64,000 bases of DNA from Miscanthus floridulus (taxonomy: Eukaryota; Streptophyta; Magnoliopsida; Poales; Poaceae), in contig NC_089589.1 in the NCBI RefSeq assembly GCF_019320115.1, forward strand, positions 23,565,273 to 23,629,272, given 5' to 3'. Of this stretch, positions 1 through 12,900 are shown in pieces. Below the pieces are notes generated by a model. The model worked only from the letters and a program-made list of their open reading frames with translations, did not search any database and was not told where the DNA came from. Every line of letters starts with the position of its first letter. Within the stretch, counting starts at the first letter, position 1. Made by a program: the position numbers and the translations under genes.

Positions 1-951
1 AATTTTAATTTATATTAACACTCCATGATAATAGATTTCATAATTTGGTATTCTGAATAAGTTTATACATTTTGAATAAAAAATTATGTAATATCAATAT
101 TAGTAACTTATTTTTTACCATTCTACGTTATATAAAACAATACTACTACAAATATAATCCTGTGTTATAATAAATTCAACGTATTGAGCGTTGGCGTGCA
201 AGCTGTGTTTCAACTTAATCAACATGTGGAAAGCAATACTACTAGGACCTAAACTCTTTTTTAGTAACATGAACAAATAAAAGAAGGCGTTCATACGAAT
301 GGTTAAAGAGAAAACTAGGATCTAGACATAACAATTAACAGAGGTGGCAAGCCCGTTTCTGAAAAGAAGTGTGGTCAAAAAATAATTCATAATTTTTTTA
401 TACGAATTTGCATGAAGATAAATTTATATCAAAATTATTGACGCTGATACCATCTCTAAGACTATAACTTATTTGAAGTATTTGAAGATGTTCAGACTCT
501 GCCTGCCACTACCAGCTCAGCTCAGTTAACTGGGCGACCATGGCCAACTATAAAGTTGCCTTCGTTCCTCATCTCAAGCTGCCGAGAGAAGCAACCGCAG
601 TTCTAGTCGTCGCTAACCACCTCACATCTCCTCTGTTCTTTGCTTAAGTCCATTTCAGCTTGTCCGCCCCCTCCGGCGCCGGCTAGCAGCAACCCTGGCC
701 ATCAGCCCATTCACCACCACCTCCGCCAGCGTCCGTCAAGCAGAGCAGTTGCCACAAACCACGCCGGGATTCGTTCCTGTTCCAGGCTTCGAGGCATCGC
801 TCAACAGGTTCGTTTCCTTGACGACGTATTTCTCTGCAATTATTTTTTTTATGCGTAGCTAGCTCTGCGTCCGAGATCTACTACAAACTTGTGTACTCGT
901 TTATATATACTATTATATATATACACCAACCACAAATCTAACAATTCGGCC
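1..951 (+). repeat. Duplicated NLR promoter and leader exon, copy A
   Basis: This segment is nearly identical to 4205-5153, with scattered single-base differences and small indels. It holds a TATA-like box, a short transcribed-looking GC-richer stretch and a splice-donor-like CAACAG|GTTCGT at 807/808. In copy B the same layout precedes the resistance gene at 6919, so copy A reads as a duplicate promoter plus non-coding first exon. The left end lies outside the window. The right end stops at a truncated LTR. The ORFs here are short and not conserved between copies, so I do not call a protein. Confidence 0.75.
548..555 (+). promoter_or_regulatory. TATA-like box, copy A promoter
   Basis: CTATAAAG lies about 250 bases before the splice-donor-like site at 807/808. 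The same box is conserved at 4753-4760 in copy B. Whether this duplicate is used cannot be told from sequence. Confidence 0.4.
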
Positions 952-961
952 GGCAGGCCCT

Positions 962-3748
962 TTCAAATGCTAAAAGGTTTTAAAAACCTTTTGAAAATGA
1001 GTTTGGAAAATTTATTTGGAAAAAGAAAAGGAATTTCTTTCTTTTCTCTCTCCCTTCTCCATTTCAGCCGGCAGGCCCTTTCTTCTGCCGGCCGCTGGCC
1101 TTTTCTCCCTCCGCGCCAGCCCGCCAGCCCAGCTCGGCCACAACTGCCTCGGCCTGCACGGCCCAGCCAACGCGCCGGCCCAGCACCGCGCGCCCCGTCG
1201 CCCCGCTCTCAGCCGCTGACGGCTCGGGCCCGCCTGTCGGCGCCTTCCCCCTCCTCCCGCGCATCCCGCGTCCACGCCCGGTCAGCCGCAACCGCCGCCG
1301 CTCCCCGCCCACGTTCCGCGTCGTGGGAGCGCCCCCCCCCCCGTGCCCCGACCTCTACAAAAGGGTGCCGAGCCCTTCCCTGCTCCCCCTGCTGTTTCCC
1401 CGCTCCCTTTTCGCAATCGCTCGAGCCGAGGAAGCCACAACTGCGCAGCACCGGAGAAGCACCGGGATCCGCCGACCGCACCTCCGAGCAGATTGCCGTC
1501 CCCGAGCCATCTTCGACCTTGTTTTCCCCGCGGTGAGATTCGACGTGCCCTCCTCTCCTTCCCCGGCCGTTTCCTTTGGCAAATGGTGCCTTGTATGGCC
1601 GTTTTCGGGTGCGCCGACGACCTCCGCAGCGCCGGCCATGGCGACCGTCGCCTCAACCGTGTCCTCCGGCCGCCATGTCGGCCTGGTTGAGTTCCCCTGC
1701 TCCCCTCTTTCTCCCGGTGTCCTCGGTTCTTCGAACCATGGCCCGTAGGCCGAATCCCGCACGCGCCGGCGAGGTTCTTGCCGTCGGCAATGGCAGCGCC
1801 GCCGCCGGGCCACTGTTCCGGCCCGTTCTCCCTTTCTCTCTCTTCCCCTCTCTAATCTAGGCCGTCCCTTGCTTGATCAACGGCCCAGAAAGGCCGATAC
1901 CCCTTCGCGTGGCAGTTTTGCTTATGAGACCCTGGGTTTTTCTAAGTCCTAACCCGCCGTCCCTAGCGCAGTTTCCAGAGTACGCTTTCTCATTTTGAAA
2001 ACGTAAAGTACACTGTTTTAGTCCAAAATACGTTTTCAGTATTTACAGAAATGCCACTAGATTTGTTTTGCTCATAAAAACTTCGTTTTAGCTCCGAATT
2101 AACCCGTTCAAAATGCATTAGCTTCATAATTTCATAATATACGTGTTAGTACCACTATTAATCAAGTTTGCAACTTTTAAATTTCATGGTTAGGTTTAAT
2201 TAAATAAAGATATATAGGAAAACACGTTTAATTCATAACTTTCGCGTTTTAGCTCCGATTTTCGTGAACTTCGCGTTGACGTGATCGTAGCAAGACGTAG
2301 ATTCTTTTCATAAACATTTTATCTTGTTTTCTATACTGTTGGTGTACTGTTCTAACTGTAGGATTGTTTGCTTTGCATGAATGTTCTTGGAATGTTGTGT
2401 GTTGCCGTGTTGGTCGTGTTCAGACGGTGAGGAGAACGTTGGAGATCAAGAGTTCTTCGACGACCAGCAGGACCAGCAGGAGTTTGTGAACCAAGGCAAG
2501 TATAGCATGGGCCTACCTTGATGTCCTATTCACTTTAATCATTTACTCATGTGCATGTGTCTAACTTTGATAACCATAAGGACATTCTAGTCATTTGATG
2601 ACATGTTCCCTTGACTCCTATGGGTTAATTGCATATGGGTAGATTGCTAGTGCTCTAACTGAACATGATCTATACAATGGTTAATGGTTCTATGGAACTA
2701 AAAGTATAACATGATTTATAACAACTGATCCATTGGGCGAAGGTGCAAATGGCTTTTGATCATGTTTCTCCCGACCCTCCATAAGGACTTATCTGTCGGC
2801 AAAAGCTGGGACTGACAATGCAACCGTGAGAGTCATATGGCTCTGACTTTAGCTCAGTAATAGGACCTTTTCTAGCTTGTTAGAGGTTACCTTTATGGCG
2901 CAAAAGGGGCTTGCCACGTTGGGTATAGGGCTGCCTCTGTTCCTATGTGTATAGCCGCGATGGATATGTGCCATAGGAAATGGGGGTTCCTACATCTGCC
3001 TGCCGAGGAAACCTAGCGGCCCTAACTTGTTAGAGAAACCTATGAAATGGCTTCATAGTGTACCCTGCCCGCTCACCTTGGCAGTGACATGGGAGTAATT
3101 AATCCGGGCATATGGGAATCACGACTCGCGGTGAATGTGCACCACCTCTGCAGAGGGTTACAAACTGTTATAACAACCGTGCTCACGGTCACGAGCGGCC
3201 CGGAAAACTCACAGAATAAATGGTTACTCATTGTGATTCATTTATGATGGTATACGATGATACTATGATGCAAATGGTTCTGATATCTGATTATGTGGGT
3301 ATAAATGGGAGCTTAAGCATAACTTGATTATACCTGTTAATAAAATCTGGACTTACTAAAAGTGCTAACTGCAGTAAACCTGTGTCATCCTTTTTGAGCT
3401 ACATAACCCCATGTTATCTTGTTAAGTACGGGAAGTACTTACGCTTATTTACTTTCTATATTTGGATAAAATCCTGGATGGGTAACAGATGACAACGAGT
3501 ATGAGGAGTTTTCTGAGGATTATTAGGCTTGTGGTCAACCAGTTGACCTTCCCTGTGATGGTGTTCCACGAGAGAGAGTTATCTTTTATTTTCCGCTGTG
3601 ATGTGTAAGACTAAGTTATGTTATTATCGTGATGTAAGATACACTGTGATGATACTCTTTTATAATTTGTCAGCTTGTGTGTGTGACTGATCTCTGGGCA
3701 CACATGAGTTAGTGCATTCAATTTTATCCTTAAAATTGGGTGTGACAT
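962..3748 (+). mobile_element. 5'-truncated solo LTR of a Ty3-type retroelement
   Basis: The segment matches, in the opposite orientation, the 2967-bp LTR at 44771-47737 (related, not identical). The 3' terminus is intact and ends AATTGGGTGTGACA at 3748, but roughly the first 180 bases of the LTR are missing. No internal retroelement sequence follows, so it is a solo LTR that lost its 5' end. The GC-rich middle (about 1080-1860) produces many spurious overlapping ORFs. A 15-base string at the left breakpoint (949-963) also occurs at 1067-1081. Confidence 0.8.
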
Positions 3749-4204
3749 GAATTATCCACCTTTGTCATTATCAAGACAATTCGAAATAATTCTCTAACAT
3801 TGTATCTAAATTATCTACACCTGCCATTATGAAAGATAATTTAAAATACTCCCTGATAATTTTATAAATTTACCACCTCTCTCAATATGAAGGATAATGC
3901 AAAGTAACCTCTAAGTTTGCATTCAACATACCCATATACGCTATTATGAAATAGCATATAATGTAACACCTCTATATTTTTTCTACCACGGCTATTATAA
4001 AGAAACAAATAAAAATTCTCAAATCTACATTAAATACTAATATATGCTATTACAAAAAAATAATTTAACATTTAACAACCATGAAGTTAAAATTTAGCAT
4101 AATATTATCTTTCACATGTATACATAGGATAAATATTTATTTTAATAGATTATGAAACATGGAAAAATGTTCACCTACCAAATCAATAGCAATATCACCA
4201 ATTA
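3749..4204. other. AT-rich non-coding spacer
   Basis: No gene-like ORF is present. The stretch is AT-rich with loosely repeated short phrases containing TATTATGAAA or CATTATGAAAG. It is the sequence directly upstream of duplicate copy B; the equivalent for copy A lies outside the window. Confidence 0.6.
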
Positions 4205-5153
4205 TTAATTTTAATTTATATTAACACTCCATGATAATAGATTTCATAATTTGGTATTCCGAATAAGTTTATACATTTTGAAAAAAAAATTATGTAATAT
4301 CAATATTAGTAACTTATTTTTTACCATTCTACGTTATATAAAACAATACTACTACAAATATAATCCTGTGTTATAATAAATTCAACGTATTGAGCGTTGG
4401 CGTGCAAGCTGTGTTTCAACTTAATCAACATGTGGAAAGCAATACTACTAGGACCTAAACTCTTTTAGTAACATGAGCAAATAAAAGAAGGCGTTCATAC
4501 GAATGGTTAAAGAGAAAACTAGGATCTAGACATAACAATTAACAGAGGTGGCAAGCCCGTTTCTGAAAAGAAGTGTGGTCAAAAAAATAATTCATAATTT
4601 TTTAATACGAATTTGCATGAAGATAAATTTATATCAAAATTATTGACCCTGATACCATCTGTAAGACTATAACTTATTTGAAGTATTAGAAGATGTTCAG
4701 ACTCTGCCTGCCACCACCAGCTCAGCTCAGTTAACTGGGCGACCATGGCTAACTATAAAGTTGCCTTCATTCCTCATCTCAAGCTGCCGAGAGAAGCAAC
4801 CGCAGTTCTAGTCGTCGCTAACCACCTCACATCTCCTCTGTTCTTCGCTTAAGTCCATTTCAGCTTGTCCGCCCCCTCCAGCGCCGGCTAGCAGCAACCC
4901 TGGCCATCAGCCCATTCACCACCACCTCCGCCAGCGTCCGTCAAGCAGAGCAGTTGCCACAAACCACGCCGGGATTCTTTCCTGTTCCAGGCTTCCAGGC
5001 ATCGCTCAACAGGTTCGTTTCCTTGACGTTGAATTTCTCTGCAATTTTTTTTTTATGCGTAGCTAGCTCTGCGTCCGAGATCTACTACAAACTTGTGTAC
5101 TCGTTTATATATACTATTATATATATACACCAACCACAAATCTAACAATTCGG
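4205..5153 (+). repeat. Duplicated NLR promoter and leader exon, copy B
   Basis: Near-identical partner of 1-951. It contains a TATA-like box at 4753 and a splice-donor-like CAACAG|GTTCGT at 5012/5013. A good acceptor (TTTTGTAG at 6894-6901) sits 17 bases before the NLR start codon, so this exon plausibly splices to the NLR as a 5' untranslated leader. Direct evidence is only the sequence duplication; transcription is inferred. Confidence 0.7.
4753..4760 (+). promoter_or_regulatory. TATA-like box, candidate NLR promoter
   Basis: CTATAAAG followed by a C/T-rich stretch and a short non-coding exon candidate. It is conserved in copy A. It lies about 2.2 kb upstream of the NLR start codon with a probable 5' UTR intron between. 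Confidence 0.45.
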
Positions 5154-5727
5154 CATCTCTATGGTGATCGATGACTGTAAACCCCAGCGCGGCCTGGCCA
5201 GTCTTCCTCTTGCGTTACTCTACAACAGACCAAGGAACTGAAGCACACATATTATCCTCTCTCTACCGGCTGCAAACCACGCCTAGGCAGCAGGCGCCGT
5301 TCCACGCCTAGTCGCGGATCCGGCCAATCTCCAACCTTTGCAACTGCTAGGCAGCAGGTGCCGTTCCACAAACCACGCCTGCACTTGGTCCAACGTACTT
5401 CCAGTTCCAGCCATCGCTCAACAGGTCCGTTTCCTCGAGGCCATATTTCTCTGCATTCAATTTTTCATGCGTAGCTAGCTCTGCGTCCAAGATCTACTTT
5501 CAAACTTGTGTACTCGTTTATATACACTATTATACATCAACCACAAATCTAACAATTTGGCATCTCTGTGACAAATGTACCGCCAGCCTGGCCCGGCCAG
5601 TCCTCTTGCTCCACTCCACAACAGATCAAGGAACTGTAGGACACAGCATTCTCTCTCGCCGCTGCAAATCAAGGTGCATATGCCTAGTCTCTCCCAGCTC
5701 TCTCTGTTTTTCTTTCCATCCTCTTTC
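5154..5727 (+). repeat. Third, diverged leader-exon copy and spacer
   Basis: Bases about 5400-5640 resemble 4992-5240: the same TCGCTCAACAG|GTCCGTTTCC donor context (5424/5425), then an ACTTGTGTACTCGTTTATAT stretch, then a CCTGGCC(C)GGCCAGTC block. A GGCAGCAGG(C/T)GCCGTTCCAC phrase is also repeated near 5288 and 5351. This is a further local duplication of the leader exon, nearest to the NLR. No protein is supported. Confidence 0.6.
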
Positions 5728-5806
5728 TTTCCTATTTTTATTGGAGATGTTATTCATCTTCCACTCACAAATATACTCACACGGGTGACGGGTTGAGATT
5801 CGTACC
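5728..5806 (+). repeat. About 80-bp direct repeat flanking CACTA fragment
   Basis: This stretch (TTGGAGAT...CCACTCACAAATATACTCAC...GGGTGA) recurs with a few changes at about 6496-6577. A second shared phrase, CTGGTACCAAAAGTAC, occurs near 5831 and 6721. The pair flanks the CACTA-like GC-rich segment, suggesting a duplication associated with that insertion. Confidence 0.6.
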
Positions 5807-5859
5807 TTAATGCAAATCAAGGTGCCACGTCTGGTACCAAAAGTACCCAACCTGGCCCT

Positions 5860-6495
5860 CACTACTACACAAAATATTTTCCAAGGCGGACAAAATGGAT
5901 TTACCGAGGCGGGAATCACAACCGCCTCGAACAAATGGTCACGGTAAATGGGACCTTTACCGAGACGGTTTGATGCCCGCCTCCATAAATCGAATAAAAA
6001 ACAAAAGAAAAAGAAAAAACCCGTGGACAGGCCCGCCGAGCCCATCCACGGGCCGCCACGGCCGCCGCTGTTTGCTGTGGTGCCTCTCTGCCGCTGGAGG
6101 CCACCTCCGCCGCCGGATACACGTCGTGGAGCCATGGAGGCAGGGGAGGAGGCCGGATCCGCAGCCGCAGGGCACCAACCCGCCGGATCCGCCGCCGTAG
6201 GCCATCTCTCCTCCGGATCTACGCCGTAGGGAGAGGTGGGAGGGGGGAGGAGGTCGAAGCGCGGCCGGATCCGCCGCCGGAGGGTTGCTCCCCGCCGCCT
6301 GGTTGTGGAGGAGAGGAGGCGCTGCTCGCCGCATGCCGGAGAGGGAGAGGGAGAGGGAGGGGGCACCGTGCCGTGCTTGGCGGAGGCGCGGCCGCCGGAG
6401 ATCCACGCCCTAGATCCGCCTAGGAGCACAGCCACCGAAGATCCCCACAAGCCGCCGCCGCCCCGCTCGCCGCGCTCCTTTCTTTCTTTCTTTCT
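5860..6495 (+). mobile_element. CACTA-type transposon fragment, GC-rich
   Basis: The left end CACTACTACACAAAAT is the typical terminus of CACTA (En/Spm) elements. It is followed by subterminal-style repeats such as ACCGAGGCGG and ACCGCCTCG. The interior (about 6020-6480) is GC-rich and gives long overlapping ORFs on both strands with low-complexity composition, which I do not treat as genes. A matching right terminus was not found, so the element is truncated or rearranged. A (TTTC)n run closes it at about 6477-6503. Confidence 0.6.
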
Positions 6496-6918
6496 TTCTT
6501 TCTAGTTTTTGTTGGAGATATTATACTCTTCTTCCACTCACAAATATACTCACACAAGGGTGATGGCTTGAGATTGGTGTAGCTGCTTTCGATTTTTAGG
6601 TGCCCAAGTATATAATATTTCAACATCATCCATAGATCAAACTTCATCATATTCTCGTCTGCTAGCTACTCATTAATTTGTTAACTCCGTTATCGTTTTA
6701 GCTTGCTACTATGCGCCAGATCTGGTACCAAAAGTACTCAGTTATCATTTAAATGTGATTATTCTAGTACCTATCTACTGTTGCAGTGTTCCCTTTTGAA
6801 TAATAGTGCCAAGGTTATAGGGGCCTCGGTACTTTTACCATCAAGATTACCTTTCCTTTAAAATGAAACACGTAATTTTTTATTTAATTTCGATTTTGTA
6901 GATACCGAAGCAGCAAAA
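6496..6918 (+). other. NLR upstream region with leader intron 3' end
   Basis: It contains the second copy of the 80-bp repeat, then AT-rich sequence. A polypyrimidine-rich acceptor TTTTGTAG ends at 6901, followed by 17 untranslated bases before the NLR start codon. No other gene is seen. Confidence 0.5.
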
Positions 6919-9900
6919 ATGGCGGTGGTACTGGATGCTTTAGCATCCTACCTCCAAGACATGTTGTTGGAGATGGCTAAAGAAGAGGTGCATCTGTTCT
7001 TAGGTGTTCCCGATGAGATAAAAAAGATGGGGATGAAGCTTGGGGACCTTAAGAGGTTCCTCGCCGATGCTGACAAGAGGAACATCAGCGACGAGAGTGT
7101 GAAATCATGGATGAGAGAGCTTAGGAATGCCATGTATGATGCTACCAACATCCTTGATTTGTGCCAGCTCAAGGCGATGGAACGGGGTCGAAGCTGTGAT
7201 ATGGGCTGCTTCAATCCCTTGCTCTTTTGTATGAGGAATCCTCTCCATGCTCATGACATCGGTAATCGCATAAAAAGTCTTAATGAGAGGCTAGATGACA
7301 TTGAGAAGCGTAGCAAAACCTTCAACTTCATTAACCTTGCATCTTATGAGGACAACACAAAAAAGGTAGAATCCTCCCTTCGCGCTAGGCGTGAGACAAC
7401 AGGGGGGGATGAGTTAGGTGTGGTTGGTGAGAAGATTGAGGAGGACACAAGAAATCTTGTGGATTTGCTCACAAAGAAGGACAAAAATGCACATGAACAC
7501 AAAAATGTTATGGTTTATGCTATTGTGGGAGTAGGAGGGATTGGCAAAACCACCCTTGCCAAGAAGATCTTTAATCATGACTCCATCAAACAAGAGTTTC
7601 AAAAGAGAATATGGTTGAGTGTCAATCAAGAATTTAGCGATGTTGATCTATTAGAGAGAGCAATCACTGGAGCAGAAGGAAACCATCAAGCACCAAGAAA
7701 CACAAAGGACACACTAGAGCAAACCCTTAAGGAAGCCGTGGAGGGGTGCAAGACCTTATTGGTGATGGATGATGTTTGGGACCACCATGCATGGGAGAAG
7801 GTGCTCGAGCCTCCATTAATAAACTCACTTGCTCGTGGAAGTCGTGTTCTCGTAACAACGAGACATGACACGGTCGCTCGAGGCATGATAGTGGAGGTGC
7901 CCTACCACCATGTCGACAAACTAGAAGAAGAAGATGCCTGCTCTTTGCTCAAGAAGCAGGTTTGTATAAGTTAATTTAAGGATTTAATATGTTATGTATT
8001 CATGTGTGCACATTTGCTTCACAATCTATCTAGCTTTATTTTGTTACACATTCATGCATGCACATTTGCTACACTATCTATTCAGATGTCGGTAATCTTG
8101 CGCATTTTCTTCACATTTGCTTTACTATCTATTTATAAAATTGTGTCTTGAGAGGAATCATTTCATTCATCAACCTAAACCTATAAAATGATGTGGCACT
8201 CTTAGAAACCACATAAAGAAAATCTACACTGAAGATCCCCTTATGCGCATGGTTGTACAAAATAGTTATTTGTTTTAGCATTAATATTAGAAATCTAGGG
8301 TCTGTAAACCACTTTCAAAACACTACTACACGAACATTATCACCGCTTGCTTGAAAACCACCATCACCACCGGTTTTGCGATTCGGCGGTGATGCTCACC
8401 TTCATCACCGCCACATTGAAACCGATATTGAAAGTTGAATAAAAATAATTAAAAAATACACGTGTCATGTGTGCCTACAGTCATCCATGATGGTCTACGC
8501 TAGCTGCCCCTATAGATTTTTTTTATTCCTATAGGTGCTTGTGAAGTTTCGTAAGAGCTCATGTACAAGCATTATTACATTGTTACTAATACTTGTGGTC
8601 GCAACTCTATAGATTTTTTTTTGAGAGCCTCAACTCTTTAGATGGTCATGAGATTAAGATTTCTAAACTTTTACTCTACTGTACCCTTTCGTTGCAAAGG
8701 GCGTCTGGTGCTTAGGTTTAATATCTCCAAGACCAAGTCCCATCCTCCACGGTCTGATAAAGAATCAGCAATTTATAGCCTGTACTATTAAAGCCAATCA
8801 GGACTGGACATTACTGTTTAATGATGGGAATGTTAGGCTTTCTCTTGTTGCCTAATTTATTTTGTTCTAAATTTTCAGAAGTCCTATTATTAGGTGATAG
8901 GAGTGTAACTTTTTAAATATCTCATCGAGTTAGACATTAAAATAACATATAACATATGTAACTTTTATCCTTTTCTCTAACAACCTTTTCAAACTATTAT
9001 AATTTTACTAGATCCTGTAAACATGTTAAACTAAAATCAATGATTTAAAGTTCTATTCTGAACATGGCGTAAAAAATTAGGAAATGTACTCACGGGGCCT
9101 TTGGCATATATCCTGATTGACAGGTTTTACCATAGACACTTGAGTAATTGTCCATGTAACTTGCCTCACTTGTCTCATCTCTAGAATGGTTAAAAAGCTA
9201 AGGACACAAGGGATATCACATTAGGCTTACCTGCATCCAAGAGAGTATGAATAAGGGAGAAAAACGTAGCTTCTTCAGGTCAAGATGTGCAGACTTTAAT
9301 AACCTTTCCAGTTGGATCCTAATAATTGACTTCCGTCCATTCCTTTTTCTACCAGGGGTGTTTGGTCCTTTTATGAATAATCTCATGATAAGTTGCAACG
9401 AAATTGAACATATAGTGTCAAATTGGAATAAAAAAATAAACCAAATGTCACAAAGGGACAAATTTATTTTCTAGGATCATATACCCAATCTTTGGGTTTC
9501 AAACGAGGACTAGCTTCATGTAGGCTTGTATTGGGACCGATTAGTTAATTACTGAACCATCAGCAGGGACAGATGTTCGTTAAAATAAATCCTCTGGTTT
9601 CTTGGGTTCCTTCTTTCACCTTCAACCTGGCCGACAGCAGGACCAATTTCTGACAACATCGTGGCTGTATAGTTTGCATCCTCCATGATCCATGCTATAC
9701 ATTTCGGTTATTAACATAAAGTTGGGTTAATATATCAACCAATCAAACATACATACGGTTAGGATATTTTTAGTTAATAGATCATCAAGTGCTAAACTGT
9801 TACTTAACAAACCACATATAAATGACACTGATAATTTATTTTAAATTACATTACTATGGCATGACAAAAAAGTTTATAAGTTTTTATTTCAAATAATTTT

Positions 9901-12900
9901 ATAAATTTTGACTCAAATACTATGTCATATCGACACTGATAATTTAATTTTGATTATTCTATATTTTTATAAAAATAATACTTCTACTACATATACAATT
10001 TTTGAATGTAACAGGATCAAAATCTTAGGCCCTGTTCGGATGCAGATGTATTTTTGGAGTTTTAGAAAAATACCATGCTTTTATGAAATACTTTGATTTT
10101 ATTAGAGTTGTATGAAGTGTTTTGATGCAACAAATTTTATGGTTTTGAAAACTAGAGTTTTGCTAAATTTGTAGTCTCTTTAGAGTTTTATAAATTCATA
10201 TCTAGACCTCTTTGTTGCTAAATCATGGTTTACCACATCTATAGGTTCTAAAATCGTTGTTTCTTAATACTACGTCTCTTAATACTACTACATCCAAACA
10301 TGGCCTTAAGTGCCATAGTGCAGGCTGACATGATAGTTCATACCATTATTAATAGGCAAGTGGGTAGCATAGGACCTAGCACTACCGCAAACATAGGCCA
10401 TCATTGTCGGACCATCATTGCTGGTTGCTTTGGAACCGGTAGTGATAGTACAACTGACAGTGATAGATGAACTTTCACGAACGAATCGAACTTTCACGAA
10501 CGAATCATGGCTACAAGTGATAGTGACAGGTAGTGTACTATCACTGCTGGTTATAGCCACGAACATGTAGTGAAGGACCACCCGTCGTGGCCGGTTTGTG
10601 GCTACAACCAACAGTGATAGGCTATTTTACGAAAAAGTAATAACTTTTTCATATGATGTTTGATAAGATAAGCTTTATATGTTCAAAAAGATTTAAAACT
10701 TTGTAGTTAACAATTTTTTAATTTAAGATGGTTTACATATCAAAATATTCTATGTAAGTTCACCAATGGGATTTGAGATGGTTAATGATGTCGAATGGAG
10801 ACAAAGTCAATAGTAGAGTTAGTAGTCGATGAGATCGATCTACAACTTTGCAGTTAACAACCTTTTCATTTGAGATCATTCAGAGTATCAAATATGCAAT
10901 ATAAGATTCAAAATTGTGTAGTTAAAAGAATAGCATCAGTTGTATAGTCACAAGTGTTGTATAGCTCTGCTGGTATAGATGCTCAGGAGAATGTTGAGAT
11001 CTTGAGTTTAAATACTGTCATTGTCGGTTACTGGCAGTGAAGATGCAGTAATCTGGCGTACATTTTGTGCTTTTTTTTTATCACTTATCACTATCAGTAC
11101 TTGGCAGTGAGAAGTAGTCTGACGTACTGTACAACTTTTTTAATAAAATAAGAAAAAATTAAATAAAAGATACGATAAATACTGGAGTGACTATAAACAT
11201 CAGGTAGACGAGAGTTGGTAATGATAGTGACCGATGAGAACACTATTCTTGTACACAGTCACAGACGTCACCTAATTGCACCATAGTGATATACATATAC
11301 GATGATTTTTTCATCTATTTTAGTGGACTGGTACATCGGTCATACGCTTAGAACGTCGCACGTGAATTTTGCCTCTGCACACAGTATCGTTTTTTAGCAC
11401 TTGATTTTGCTTCCGATTATGACCAAGTGTATTTATATCTACATATTTCATTCAATTAACAAGCTTAAGTTGCTTTGCAGGTGGTCGGAAATGAAAACAA
11501 TGATGAACCAAAGGTTGATGCATTGAAGGACATTGGAACGTCGATTATAGCAAAATGTGATGGTTTGCCTCTCGCAGTCAAAGTAATAGGAGGCCTTCTC
11601 CGCCAGAAAAACATAAGGCGAAGCGACTGGAAAAATGTCCTAAATGATTCTACATGGTCAGTATCTCAAATGCCTGAAGAGCTAAACTATGCAGTATACC
11701 TTAGCTATCAAGATCTGAACCCTGAGTTGAAGTCTTGCTTTCTGCACTACGCCCTCCTCCCAAAGAACACGGTGTTCTGGTATGACCGTATTGTTGCCAT
11801 GTGGATTAGTGAAGGATTTGTTCATGGAAACTCACAGGATTTGGAAGTGTTAGGAAAAGAGTACTATGACCAGTTAATAGCTAGGAACCTTCTAGAGCCT
11901 GTTCAAGGGAACATAGACCAGACAGCTTGCAATATGCATGATGTTGTTCGCTCGTTCGCTCAGTATTTGACTAGAGATGAAGCATTGATAGCTCACAAAA
12001 CTGAGCCTGGCCATACCAATAACATTAACCCACAAAATGTTATTCGGTTATCATTAAAATCCAAAGAATCAGAGTCAAATGAGCTAGAGTGGAGTTCTCT
12101 ACAAGCACATATATCACTGCGAACACTTATATTAGTTGGGGAAACAAAGATCAACCCAGGTGATTCACTGTCATCTTTTCCTTGTTTGCGGACCCTACAT
12201 ATAGAAGATGGAAATTTTGATGCATTGTCTGAATCTTTGGTCCAACTCAAACACTTGAGGTATTTGTGCCTAGATGCCACTAACACATCTAGGCTGCCAG
12301 AAAAAATAGACATGATGCAATTCTTTCAGTGCATTGACCTTTCTAACTGTGGAAGTCTGACGAAGCTTCCTGTGGGCATTGGAAAGTTACGTCAGCTGAG
12401 GTATCTAAGCCTTATTGGCTCAGGTATAAACAATATACCCAGGGGTTTCAGTGGCCTAACTAATTTAAGGGTATTGAGGGGGTTTCCAGCCCATGTGGAG
12501 GGTGATTGGTGTAGTTTGGAAGAATTAGGACCTCTTAACCAGCTCATGCGTCTTCGTATACATGGCCTGGAGAATGTATCTTCTTCCTCATTTGCTATAA
12601 AAGCCAGGCTTGGTGAAAAGGTGTGCCTCAGCTATCTGTGGTTACAGTGCACTAGTAGTAGTGGAGGTGCTCACCGGTTGGTGAAACAGGAAGAGCAGCA
12701 ACAAATCGAGAAGGTGTTTGATGAGCTCTGCCCTCCGCCTTGCTTAGAAAATCTTACAATCGAAGGGTACTTTGGTCAACGACTTCCACGATGGATGACG
12801 TCGACAGCAATTGTGTGCCTTGGATGCTTGAGGATTCTATTCATGGAAGACTTGCCTTATTGCACAGAGCTACCTGATGGCTTGTTCCAGCTCCCCAGCT

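Noticed and set aside
889..1860. Overlapping long ORFs on both strands in the GC-rich stretch
   Set aside because: They lie in the GC-rich part of an LTR, have low-complexity Pro/Arg/Ala composition, and similar ORFs appear in the homologous LTRs at 46.4-47.5 and 52.2-53.4 kb. Composition artefact.
5626..6505. ORFs of up to 274 codons around the CACTA-like segment
   Set aside because: They span repeats and low-complexity GC-rich DNA on both strands, with no domain and no consistent start. Treated as transposon sequence.
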